A stretch of 47,239 nt of DNA. Source: an uncultured Verrucomicrobia subdivision 3 bacterium (GTDB taxonomy: Bacteria > Verrucomicrobiota > Verrucomicrobiia > Limisphaerales > UBA11358). The stretch's first letter is position 1. Every line of letters begins with the position of its first letter. Location of the stretch: positions 1 to 47,239 of the forward strand of contig CAIJGS010000188.1 in the NCBI GenBank assembly GCA_903820285.1, read 5' to 3'. Both the position numbers and the translations under genes were made by a program. Under the pieces are notes generated by a model, which worked only from the letters and a program-made list of their open reading frames with translations, searched no databases and had not been told where the DNA came from. Below are positions 1-8,357 of the stretch, one piece after another.

Positions 1-59
1 GGGGGTGCCCTGCCACCGTTTCACACTCATCACAATTATATGTCGATTTGGAGTTTATT

Positions 60-776
60 TCATGACGCGACCCTGCCTGCGCCCCGTTCGGCCTTTTGCG
101 CTCGCACTAAATACCGCTGCTCTATTGGTGACAACGATTGACCGTCGTGCGTGGCATACCAGATCATATTCTCCAGCCCGAAGCGGCATATAAACTCGCC
201 AAAGGACTCGGCGCAGATACAGGAATCTTTTAGCACCTCCCCATATTCAAGCAGCCGATCTTCTTCTGTCATATACTCCATCGCCTTAAAAATATCTCTC
301 TCGATAAAACAGGCTGTGGCAAGGATGCGAACCGGAAGCAATGGTTGAAAGAGGAGGTACCACAGAATGCAGCATTGGGAGTCGTTCATGAACCGCACAA
401 CATAGCTTCCCGGAAAGCCCGGCAGTTCCGTGACCGCATTAGACAAGTCCAGAACACAGGCCGTACAAGATGGGATGCGGCGTTGGAGGTTACGATCGCG
501 AATGAACGTCGAAAATTCTTCTGGGAGTTGAAAGCCTAGTTTTTTCAGCTCTGCTTCGATGGCAAACAAGCTGCCAAGTTTGTTGTCGTCGCTGTCCAAA
601 GTGCATCCGTAGTTGCGATCCGGCACGCTCTCCATCCACGCGAAAGACGGAGCAACCGGCGGCAGTGATGGCAATTGTTCATATGCCACGGACGAATAAG
701 TGCCTTTTGTACCCCATAATTTTCCTTGCCCAGCAGTAATCCAAGCCCTTTTGATTTTACTCTCTGGAATGCTCAT
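60..776 (-). CDS. hypothetical protein (238 aa)
   Basis: Long ORF with coding-like composition (…GFQLPEEFSTFIRDRNLQRRIPSCTACVLDLS…PGSYVVRFMNDSQCC…); vaguely like SMI1/KNR4-type proteins, but not assignable by eye. Confidence 0.6.
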   Translation of the reverse strand: MSIPESKIKRAWITAGQGKLWGTKGTYSSVAYEQLPSLPPVAPSFAWMESVPDRNYGCTLDSDDNKLGSLFAIEAELKKLGFQLPEEFSTFIRDRNLQRRIPSCTACVLDLSNAVTELPGFPGSYVVRFMNDSQCCILWYLLFQPLLPVRILATACFIERDIFKAMEYMTEEDRLLEYGEVLKDSCICAESFGEFICRFGLENMIWYATHDGQSLSPIEQRYLVRAQKAERGAGRVAS

Positions 777-840
777 TGGTGGCTTTCTCTAGGAAAATTT
801 GATTTGAGCCTCCTCACGTCGGCTCCTACCCAATCATCTC

Positions 841-3432
841 CTACCCCGCCATCTGCCCGCGCGTCACCCCGAGCTGATTAAACAATTTCAACTCCCGCCA
901 TAACTGCGTACCCGTGATTTCCCCGCGCAAAAGCTGCCGGTATTTGGTGATGATCCGTTCCACTTCCTCCGGCGATTCGTTGAGAAATTCCACGCGGAAA
1001 TTCCGCACGCCCAGCGCCATCAGCCCGGCCACATATTCCGCGCCCGTCTGCGCCTGGGAATTGAAGACCGTGTTGCGGCAGCCGGCGTCGGCCTTCAGCG
1101 GATGCTCCGCGCCCACGCGATCGCGCAGTTTTACCTCGTGCTTGTCGCAGGGACGGCCGCAATCGTGATAATCCTTGCCGCTGGAAAGAAACGCGCAGAA
1201 CACGCAATGCTCCATGTGAAACATCGGCATGTGCTGGTGGATGGTGATCTCAAACCACTCCGGCGGCGCGGCCGACATCAGCGCGGCGAGCTGCAGGTTG
1301 TTCAGGTCGTAACTCGCGGTGACGCGTTCCAGCCCGAACTGCTGCTTGAAATATTCCGCCGTGACCCGGTTGGCCACGTTCAGGGAAAAATCACCGGTGC
1401 GTCGCGCATCGGAAAAAAACTTCAGGTGCTCATAATTGCGGACCAGATAACCATCGGCATTCGCAGACTTGACCTGGTTGAGAATCCATTCCTCGCCCGT
1501 TTTGAAAATGCGCGGCGGCGCCACCCAGATGGACGGCTGGCGACCAGCCCCATCGCCCTGATGCACCCGGCAGCCCATCGCCTCGTGAAAGAGCGTGACC
1601 GCCTCGCGATATTTTTTGGGATCTTCAAATTCGCAATACAGCGTGGTCACCCCGCAGCGCAGCGCCGTCTCCAGCTGCGGAAGATTGCGCACCAGCACGA
1701 TGAGGTGCGGCTCGGTATCGGAACTCGCGGTGCTGTTAGCCGGCGTGACTGACGCGGTTTCACCCGCGTCCGAGGCAAACGTCCAGCGTTTGGGCAGGCG
1801 ACGCAACTGGTCCAACTCCGTCACGATCTCGCGGCGCAGGCGGTTCAATTCGCTCACCGGCAGCATGACTTCGCCCTCAATGAAACTCTTCAGCTCGCCC
1901 AGCTTGTAGGGCGTGCCGCCGAGCCGGCCGAGTTGTTCGCGGAGTTTCTCCGGCGTCAACGGCAGCTTCTCCGCCTGGGCCAGCGGCATGGTGGAGACCG
2001 CCTTGACCGTGTGACCCAATTCATCCTGCACGATCAACGTCAACGGCTTTCCGGTCAGCCCGTGCACTTCCATGCTGATGGGCCGGAAAAATTTCGGCGC
2101 TTCGCCTTCGTACGTCTGGCGGATCCGCTTGTCCAGCTCGGGATCATTCGTCTTCCACAGTTTGTCGCCTATGTGAATCCGGGAGAAATTGATGTCGCCG
2201 TGGCCGAACCGCAGTTCCACCAGCGGCTGACCCTGGGCATTCGGCTTGGGACCAAGAATCTGATACACTCGACCGCCTTCCTCGCGATCCTCCGGTTTGC
2301 CCGCATCGAACACAATGCCATCGCCCGGCTTAAGCGGCGCTTCGAGCTTCAGGATCACCGAATCACGGGTCACCCGCGTGAGCGCGCCGAGGTAAACACC
2401 GCGCTTCTTGCCAAAGCGCGCATGCACCAGCTTTTGATTATCATTGCCGCCAAACCAGCCCGTGAACAAGCCGCGCGAAAAGGACATCTCCACCGCGTAC
2501 TTGCGATCGCTCAGTTCCGTCGCGCGCGCGGGATTCGGCGTCTGCGGCCGGCCCGCAGACGGCACCGCCAGTTCATCCAAAGCCTTGCGGTAGGCGCGCG
2601 TGATGCTGGCGACGTATTCCGGCGCCTTGAGCCGACCCTCGATTTTCAGCGAGGCCACGCCGGCGCGAACCAGTTCCGGCAGCACTTCTAGCCCGGCCAG
2701 ATCCTGCGGGCTGAGCAGATATTTGCGGTCCCCGAGCGGCACGTTTTTGCCATCGGAAACCAATTCATACGGCATTCGACAGGCCTGGGCACATTCGCCG
2801 CGATTCGCCGAGCGACCGCCCAGCGATTCGCTGGTGAGACACTGCCCGGAATAAGCCACACAAAGCGCCCCATGCACGAACACTTCCAGCGGCATGTCAT
2901 GCTGCACCCCATGGAGCGCAGCATTCATCTTCTCGATCTCGGCAATGGAACATTCCCGCGCCAGCACCACCAGATTGCAGCCCAATTCCCGGGCAAACTC
3001 CACCCCGGCCGCGCTGCTCACTGTCATCTGCGTGGAAGCGTGAATGGGAAAATCCGGGGAAATCTTGCGGATCAGCCGGCAAATGCCCACATCCTGCACA
3101 ATCGCCGCATCCACCCCGGCGGCGATGATGGTGCGCAGATACCGTTCCGCCTCGGCCAGTTCATCCTGGAAGACAAGCGTATTGAAGGTCACATAACCGC
3201 GCACGCCCCGCTGATGGAGAAACTCCATGAGTTTGGGCAGATCCGCCGCCGTAAAATTATTCGCGCGCATCCGCGCATTAAACTTCTCCAGCCCAAAGTA
3301 AATGGCATCCGCCCCATTTTCAACAGCCGCCCGGGCGCATTCCCAATCACCCGCCGGCGCCAACAACTCCGGCAACGGCGGCAGGGCGGCAGGCGTGCCG
3401 GTGGCGGACTGAATGTTGGGCGCTTCGATCAT
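841..3432 (-). CDS. U32 family peptidase / collagenase-like protease (863 aa)
   Basis: N-terminus LPELLAPAGDWECARAAVENGADAIYFGLEKFNARMRANNF and GALCVAYSGQCLTSESLGGRSANRGECAQACRMPY are characteristic of peptidase U32. Confidence 0.93.
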   Translation of the reverse strand: MIEAPNIQSATGTPAALPPLPELLAPAGDWECARAAVENGADAIYFGLEKFNARMRANNFTAADLPKLMEFLHQRGVRGYVTFNTLVFQDELAEAERYLRTIIAAGVDAAIVQDVGICRLIRKISPDFPIHASTQMTVSSAAGVEFARELGCNLVVLARECSIAEIEKMNAALHGVQHDMPLEVFVHGALCVAYSGQCLTSESLGGRSANRGECAQACRMPYELVSDGKNVPLGDRKYLLSPQDLAGLEVLPELVRAGVASLKIEGRLKAPEYVASITRAYRKALDELAVPSAGRPQTPNPARATELSDRKYAVEMSFSRGLFTGWFGGNDNQKLVHARFGKKRGVYLGALTRVTRDSVILKLEAPLKPGDGIVFDAGKPEDREEGGRVYQILGPKPNAQGQPLVELRFGHGDINFSRIHIGDKLWKTNDPELDKRIRQTYEGEAPKFFRPISMEVHGLTGKPLTLIVQDELGHTVKAVSTMPLAQAEKLPLTPEKLREQLGRLGGTPYKLGELKSFIEGEVMLPVSELNRLRREIVTELDQLRRLPKRWTFASDAGETASVTPANSTASSDTEPHLIVLVRNLPQLETALRCGVTTLYCEFEDPKKYREAVTLFHEAMGCRVHQGDGAGRQPSIWVAPPRIFKTGEEWILNQVKSANADGYLVRNYEHLKFFSDARRTGDFSLNVANRVTAEYFKQQFGLERVTASYDLNNLQLAALMSAAPPEWFEITIHQHMPMFHMEHCVFCAFLSSGKDYHDCGRPCDKHEVKLRDRVGAEHPLKADAGCRNTVFNSQAQTGAEYVAGLMALGVRNFRVEFLNESPEEVERIITKYRQLLRGEITGTQLWRELKLFNQLGVTRGQMAG

Positions 3433-3495
3433 TATGCGCTCATTTTACCCTCTAAACGCCTTTCTGACAAAGCTTCTTCGCGGCGGCTATCCTCA

Positions 3496-3519
3496 GGAGC
3501 GCCGGTCTGAATCCGGCTT
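3496..3519 (+). repeat. REP-like hairpin unit GGAGCGCCGG-N7-CCGGCTT (copy 1)
   Basis: Inverted partner of 3582-3605; GCCGG/CCGGC stem inside each unit. Confidence 0.7.
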
Positions 3520-3581
3520 AACCCTCACGCGCGACAGCCTGCGTGCTTTTGTTCTCTCGTTTTGGAAAAATCGTCCGCCCA

Positions 3582-3605
3582 AAGCCGGCTGCAAGCCGGC
3601 GCTCC
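3582..3605 (-). repeat. REP-like hairpin unit (copy 2, inverted) AAGCCGGCTGCAAGCCGGCGCTCC
   Basis: Reverse complement GGAGCGCCGG-CTTGCAG-CCGGCTT matches copy 1 in all stem positions. Confidence 0.7.
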
Positions 3606-3919
3606 AGTCTGCAACCCCCCATGTCAAATTTCGCTCCTTCCCCCTTTCGCGTAATTCGCGTTTTTCTGCCCCTCCGAAATCCGAGACCCAAAATCCGTTC
3701 CCGCCCCGCAAAACCTCCCTTGCATTTTTAATTAGGTGCGGTATGGTTTTCCGGCGTCGTTTACCATGTAAACGATACCCCCGGTCATGCACTTCATCCC
3801 CCTGCTGACTTTACCCATCTCACTGCCGCCTTGCGCCCCGGACCATCAACCCGGCGTAAAGGCCAAAACCCCTTTTGCCCGGCCCCGGTCAAGTCCTGGT
3901 CACCAGTCTACAACCCGGT

Positions 3920-3990
3920 ATCAAGGCTCAATCAAGGCAAAACCCCCAGCAATCAAGGCTAATCGTGCCTCATCAAGGCATATCAAGGCA
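3920..3990 (+). repeat. Short repeat cluster with units of form NATCAAGGCN, about 10-bp period
   Basis: ATCAAGGC at 3920, 3931, 3952, 3972, 3982; aatcaaggct|aatcgtgcct|catcaaggca|tatcaaggca from 3951 in exact 10-bp register. Confidence 0.75.
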
Positions 3991-4032
3991 CGGCCTGAAA
4001 TGATTAATTGGGGCAGCCGGCAGCCGTCCACC

Positions 4033-4120
4033 ATGTGGAGTGCGGCGACCTGTCGCCGCTTTGGAACTGGGAGACATGTCTCCCAGTTCCAAAGCGCAGT
4101 CATGCCTGCGCACTCCACAT
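4033..4120. repeat. 88-bp nested palindrome: 12-bp outer arms and a 40-bp perfect inner palindrome
   Basis: ATGTGGAGTGCG (4033-4044) / CGCACTCCACAT (4109-4120); perfect CGCTTTGGAACTGGGAGACATGTCTCCCAGTTCCAAAGCG at 4057-4096. Confidence 0.92.
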
Positions 4121-4164
4121 TATTGCCACCAACGGCACAGAAAATTCCGGACCCGGGAAGGGTC

Positions 4165-4226
4165 AATCAAGCCTCCATCAAGGCAAAAAACCCTGTAATC
4201 GTGCCTAATCAAGCCTCATCAAGGCA
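4165..4226 (+). repeat. Second cluster of 10-bp NATCAAGSCN repeats
   Basis: aatcaagcct (4165), catcaaggca (4176), aatcgtgcct|aatcaagcct|catcaaggca (4197-4226) in 10-bp register. Confidence 0.72.
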
Positions 4227-4433
4227 TCCGCTAAAAAACCAGCAACGCCATCATGCCATCGGTCCTCCATCCCAGAACCGCGCCCCTCAACTCGGTAGGG
4301 CCCGCCCCATATAATTATACCGTGTGGCCAGGCTCAGCCTCCGGCGCTCTTTCCCAACCAATCGGGTATCCTCCCGAGCCCATGCCTCCCTTTGCAATTT
4401 CGCGCCTTGGCGCCTTTGCGTTAAAACCCCAGC

Positions 4434-4463
4434 AATCAAGGCTGATCAAGCCTCATCAAGGCA
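4434..4463 (+). repeat. Third cluster of 10-bp NATCAAGSCN repeats
   Basis: aatcaaggct|gatcaagcct|catcaaggca; preceded by AAAACCCCAGC as in the first cluster. Confidence 0.72.
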
Positions 4464-4684
4464 TACCCAAATTCTTCACACGATGCCGCAACACCCCATC
4501 GCCTCCTCGCGTCCCTGTTTATCCGGCCTCGGGTCGTGGGCGAGCTATCCGTCCGCCCAGACCATTGGAGCTTGGTTATTGGAGGTTCTCTGGAGCTTGG
4601 AGGTTGGCTGCTTGGAGCTTCCCCTTTCCGCTCCGCCCGGGAAATGACTTTTGACCGGCGACCGCTTCCGTTAGCCTGTCCCGC

Positions 4685-6052
4685 ATGGCCGCTGATTTGC
4701 GCAAGACGCCTTCGCATTTGCCGCGCATCCTGATTGTGGACGACGATCCGGGACAGCGCAGCCTGCTCGAATCCTTTTTGCGCAGCCAGCAGTTCGTCAC
4801 CGTCACCGCCGATTCCGGCACGCGCGCCCTCGAACTCCTGCCGGACGGCCGGTTCGACATGATGATTTCTGACGTCCGCATGCCCGGCTTGTCCGGCCTG
4901 GAAACCCTCCGCCGCGTGCGTTTGCAATGGCCCACCCTGCCCGTGCTGCTGGTAACGGCTTATGCCGACATCCGCGATGCCGTCATTGCCATGCGCGACG
5001 GGGCTTTGAACTATCTGGCCAAGCCGATTGATCTGGATGAACTGCTCGCCACCGTCCGGCAGGCCACCGGCATGGCCGCCTCCGAACCCGTGGCGTTGGG
5101 ATTGCCCAAAGAACTGCCCGCCCAGGTCATCGCGCACAGCCCGCTGACGCTGGCCCTGTTTCAGGACATCGCCCTGGTGGCGCCGTCCGAAACCCGCGTG
5201 CTGATCACCGGCGAAAGCGGTACCGGCAAGGAAGTCGTGGCCGATGTCATGCACGCCTGGAGCGCGCGGTCGGCCGGTCCGCTGGTGAAGGTCAATTGCG
5301 CCGCGATTCCCGAGACCCTGCTGGAGAGCGAGTTGTTCGGTCACGAAAAAGGTTCCTTCACCGGCGCCACGGCCCAGCGCATCGGCCGGTTTGAGGAAGC
5401 CAATGGCGGCACCATTTTTCTGGATGAAATCGCCGAAATGTCCCCGCCCTTGCAGGCGAAGCTGCTGCGCGTGATTCAGGACGGCCGGTTTCAGCGCATC
5501 GGTTCCAATCGCGAAGTCCACACGGACGCCCGCATCCTCGCCGCCAGCAACCGCAATCTGGAGGACGAGGTGAAGACCGGCCGCTTCCGCGAAGATCTGT
5601 TTTACCGGCTGAACGTCGTGGAGCTGAACCTGCCGCCGCTGCGGGAACGGCGCGAGGACATCCTGCCGCTGGCCAACCTGTTTACCAGCCAGTTCTCCCG
5701 CAACCGGGTGCGCCTGGCGGAAGGCACCGTCGTGTGCCTCCAGAATTTTGGCTGGCCGGGCAATGTCCGTGAATTGCGCAACGTCATCGAACGCGCCGTG
5801 CTGCTCTCGCAAAGCGAACTGATTTTGCCCGAACATCTGCCGGCCAAGGTGCGGGATTCGGTCAGGCAGCCGGTGGCCACCGGAGCCATTGACGCGCAAC
5901 AGCTCGACGACATCGAGCGGCAGGCCATTCTGGCCGCCCTGGCGCAGCACAAGTTTAACCGCACCGAAACAGCCAAGGCCCTGGGTATCAGCCGGCGGGC
6001 CCTGCTGTACAAGCTCCAGCGATTCCGCCAGCAGGGTGTGCCGGTGGATTGA
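4685..6052 (+). CDS. sigma-54-dependent response regulator, NtrC family (REC-AAA+-Fis)
   Basis: REC (ILIVDDDPGQRSLLE…MISDVRMPG), Walker A GESGTGKE, GSFTGA loop, GGTIFLDEIAEM, C-terminal Fis-type HTH (NRTETAKALGISRRALLYKLQRF). Confidence 0.95.
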   Translation: MAADLRKTPSHLPRILIVDDDPGQRSLLESFLRSQQFVTVTADSGTRALELLPDGRFDMMISDVRMPGLSGLETLRRVRLQWPTLPVLLVTAYADIRDAVIAMRDGALNYLAKPIDLDELLATVRQATGMAASEPVALGLPKELPAQVIAHSPLTLALFQDIALVAPSETRVLITGESGTGKEVVADVMHAWSARSAGPLVKVNCAAIPETLLESELFGHEKGSFTGATAQRIGRFEEANGGTIFLDEIAEMSPPLQAKLLRVIQDGRFQRIGSNREVHTDARILAASNRNLEDEVKTGRFREDLFYRLNVVELNLPPLRERREDILPLANLFTSQFSRNRVRLAEGTVVCLQNFGWPGNVRELRNVIERAVLLSQSELILPEHLPAKVRDSVRQPVATGAIDAQQLDDIERQAILAALAQHKFNRTETAKALGISRRALLYKLQRFRQQGVPVD

Positions 6053-6076
6053 GCCGGTTCGCACCGGGGAAGGGTA

Positions 6077-6847
6077 TCAGCCGCCAAAAAACTTTAGGCG
6101 GGCCGCCGCCGGGAGGGATTCCAAGTCCAGCAGAGTCAGAAAATCAATTGTTTTAAAGTGCCGGTCCAGCGCCGGCGGACCGCAGATTCTGGCCCCCACG
6201 GTCAAATACGCGCGCAAGAGCTTCGGGACTGACACCGGTTCGGGAGACAACTGATCCAGCGGACAGTCAAATTCAGGCAACGGCCGGGTGCGTAAAGCAA
6301 TTTCTACGAGATGCTGCCGGCCCAGCGTGGCATAGGCGGATGCGCCCACGGCCGGATCCTGGCTGGTCAGGGAACTGCAGCCCACCAGATAGCGTCCGCC
6401 GTGCCGGCGGGCATAATCGGCGATGCCTTTCCAGAGGAGGCCCAGCACTACCAGATTGCGGTGCTGCGCGTGGACACAGGCGCGGCCCAGTTCGATGATT
6501 TCCCGCCGGTATTGGTCGAACCCGGCAAACTCAAATTCCTGCGCGCAATAATAACCGAGATTTTGGGCGGCGGTGGCACCGGTCTGCAAACGATAGGTAC
6601 CCACAATTTGTCCGGATGGAACATGCTCGACCAGCAGGTGGTCGCACACCTCATCGAACGGATCGGCATCCAAGCCGCAGTGATGGGAAGCCTCCAAGCC
6701 TTCTTGTAATTCCAGGTTGAAGACCTGATAACGCAAGGCCTGGGCGGCTTGGACCTCTTGAGCCGTCTCGGCGAGCCGAAGGTGGTAGGCGGAGGCCGAA
6801 CGGACCAGCAGGCGGACGGATCCCAAGGTTATAGGGAGCAGATTCAT
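6077..6847 (-). CDS. GNAT-type acyltransferase, OlsB / ornithine-acyltransferase-like
   Basis: YHLRLAETAQEVQAAQALRYQVFNLELQEG…DHLLVEHVPSGQIVGTYRL; start placed at internal Met (6847) because the ORF extension overlaps the anti-sigma ORF. Confidence 0.82.
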   Translation of the reverse strand: MNLLPITLGSVRLLVRSASAYHLRLAETAQEVQAAQALRYQVFNLELQEGLEASHHCGLDADPFDEVCDHLLVEHVPSGQIVGTYRLQTGATAAQNLGYYCAQEFEFAGFDQYRREIIELGRACVHAQHRNLVVLGLLWKGIADYARRHGGRYLVGCSSLTSQDPAVGASAYATLGRQHLVEIALRTRPLPEFDCPLDQLSPEPVSVPKLLRAYLTVGARICGPPALDRHFKTIDFLTLLDLESLPAAARLKFFGG

Positions 6848-6918
6848 GGCATGGATTTTCCATCGGGGCACAACGATTCCAGGGGAAACCGCGCCCAAAG
6901 TGGAACGGATGATGGTTG

Positions 6919-7209
6919 TTATTGTTTTTGTTGAAGCCGCTGCCGGATGCGTTCGCGCGCCGCCGCCGAGAGTTTGGGAGCCGGGGCGGATGCCGGGGCC
7001 TCGCCTTGCCACTGCGCGACGGACCGTAAATACCGGAGTTGCCGGCCATATCGGCGGCACCACCGGCAGATCAGCACATGCAACCACAAGCCCAACCGCC
7101 GGGACCATGTCAGCGGATGGTCCAGCATTTCAGACTGGGTGCGCGCCGCCGCCCGACAGTTCGGGGAAAGGTCGGCGCAGACCGTCTTTATATTTTTCCA
7201 ATAGCTCAT
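6919..7209 (-). CDS. small zf-HC2/ZAS-type anti-sigma factor (96 aa)
   Basis: H-x3-C-x2-C motif (HVLICRWC) in …SEMLDHPLTWSRRLGLWLHVLICRWCRRY; directly downstream of an ECF sigma gene. Confidence 0.8.
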   Translation of the reverse strand: MSYWKNIKTVCADLSPNCRAAARTQSEMLDHPLTWSRRLGLWLHVLICRWCRRYGRQLRYLRSVAQWQGEAPASAPAPKLSAAARERIRQRLQQKQ

Positions 7210-7242
7210 TTCAGAACACAGCCGGCTCTGGCTTCAAGAGTT

Positions 7243-7269
7243 GGTCGGCGATCTCGGCGTAACCTTACA
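7243..7269 (-). promoter_or_regulatory. putative ECF promoter TGTAAGG-N14-CCGACC
   Basis: Plus strand ggtcgg cgatctcggcgtaa ccttaca; lies between sigma stop (7286) and anti-sigma start (7209). Confidence 0.75.
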
Positions 7270-7285
7270 GTGAAACGGAGAATTT

Positions 7286-7918
7286 TCATGCCTGTTTTTG
7301 GAACCAGTTGGTTTCGAGGCAGCGGCGCAGGGCCATGCGGGCGCGATGCAGCATCACCCAGAGGTTGCTCTCCGAAATGGCCAGCAGCGCGCAGATTTCT
7401 TTGCTTTCAACGCCATCTACTTCGCGTAGTGTGAAGACAACGGCGACTTTTTTTGGCAATTTGCCGGCGCAATCGCGATAGGTCTGCCAGAACAGCTCAT
7501 TATCCAGACTCTCCCCCTGGTTATGCCATTCTTGGGGACCCAGCTCATGAATCCAGCCGCCCTGTCCCAAGCCATCCGCCACAAAACGATCACTTTCCTC
7601 GTCGCGATAGAATTCGAGATCGGTGAAGGATGTTTCGCGGCCGGCCTTGCGAAAATAATCGAAAATTTTGTTCTTCAGGATGCCCACCAGCCAGCTTTTC
7701 TCAGCGCTGCGGCCCTGGAATTTCTGCCCGCCCTTTAAGGCGGCCAGGAAAGTCTCTTGCACGGCATCCTCCGCTTTGGCCGGGTCGCGCAGGCGAATCA
7801 TGGCGTATTTGAAAAGATAGTCGCCATGCTCGTCCACCCACCGTTCCGGGTCGGAAAGCCCCGGGTGGGTGGCGTCCGGTTTGTCCGGTTCGCGCGGGGA
7901 TGGCAGCTCGCCTTGCAT
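7286..7918 (-). CDS. ECF-type RNA polymerase sigma-70 factor
   Basis: Region 2 (YLFKYAMIRLRDPAKAEDAVQETFLAAL…WLVGILKNKIFDYFRK) and region 4 (LPKKVAVVFTLREVDGVESKEICALLAISESNLWVMLHRARMALRRCLE). Confidence 0.95.
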   Translation of the reverse strand: MQGELPSPREPDKPDATHPGLSDPERWVDEHGDYLFKYAMIRLRDPAKAEDAVQETFLAALKGGQKFQGRSAEKSWLVGILKNKIFDYFRKAGRETSFTDLEFYRDEESDRFVADGLGQGGWIHELGPQEWHNQGESLDNELFWQTYRDCAGKLPKKVAVVFTLREVDGVESKEICALLAISESNLWVMLHRARMALRRCLETNWFQKQA

Positions 7919-7950
7919 ATTTGTGCATCATATTCCCCAAATCCGCCGGG

Positions 7951-8004
7951 GTGGCAAGCAAACGTGGCAATAATTTGTGGCATTCCCTGTAAGGAATTGC
8001 CACC
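7951..8004 (+). promoter_or_regulatory. candidate operator: three GTGGCA half-sites at 13-bp spacing plus one inverted TTGCCAC
   Basis: GTGGCAA 7951, GTGGCAA 7964, GTGGCAT 7977, TTGCCACC 7997-8004; overlaps the ECF promoter. Confidence 0.4.
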
Positions 8005-8014
8005 GCAGGCGACC
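7988..8014 (+). promoter_or_regulatory. putative ECF promoter TGTAAGG-N14-GCGACC
   Basis: tgtaagg aattgccaccgcag gcgacc, 46 nt before ATG 8061. Confidence 0.75.
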
Positions 8015-8060
8015 AATGCCTTAGCATGCGGTCAGTTGATCGCCCTGGAACATAAATACC

Positions 8061-8357
8061 ATGACACTTCCATCCATGAAGGCGCCGACGGAAATCCTGT
8101 TGTGCCTGGCCGGTTTATATCTGGGCCTCGGCCTGGCGTTCGCCATCCCCTTCGTGCTGGTGGGAGTGCAACGGATTGATCCCCACGCCCGGCACGCCTC
8201 GTGGGGATTCCGGTTGCTGATCCTGCCTGGAACCATGGCGCTGTGGCCGCTGTTAATGTGGCGCTGGGTCAAAGGCATGTCCACGCCCCCCGAGGAAAGC
8301 AACGCACACCGTCCACCGGCCCGGCCCGGAGCCGCGAAAACATCTTTGCACCCATGA
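8061..8357 (+). CDS. small membrane protein (98 aa)
   Basis: Two hydrophobic segments; ATGA overlap with the next gene at 8354. Confidence 0.7.
   Translation: MTLPSMKAPTEILLCLAGLYLGLGLAFAIPFVLVGVQRIDPHARHASWGFRLLILPGTMALWPLLMWRWVKGMSTPPEESNAHRPPARPGAAKTSLHP

Noticed and set aside
1102-3510. Plus-strand ORFs opposite the U32 peptidase
   Set aside because: Shadow ORFs of a high-GC gene, no recognisable domains.
3787-4314. 175-aa plus ORF across the repeat hub
   Set aside because: Repeated peptides (AIKANRASSRH etc.) derive from the DNA repeats and it crosses the 88-bp palindrome.
3920-4463. Possible CRISPR array
   Set aside because: Repeat units are about 10 bp, adjacent, with no uniform spacers and no cas genes nearby.
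4436-6064. 542-aa minus-strand ORF opposite the NtrC-type regulator
   Set aside because: Antisense to a confidently identified gene; Q/G/H-rich non-protein-like sequence.
6848-7108. N-terminal extension of the acyltransferase ORF
   Set aside because: Overlaps the anti-sigma gene in another frame; extension is not protein-like and Met at 6847 fits the family start.
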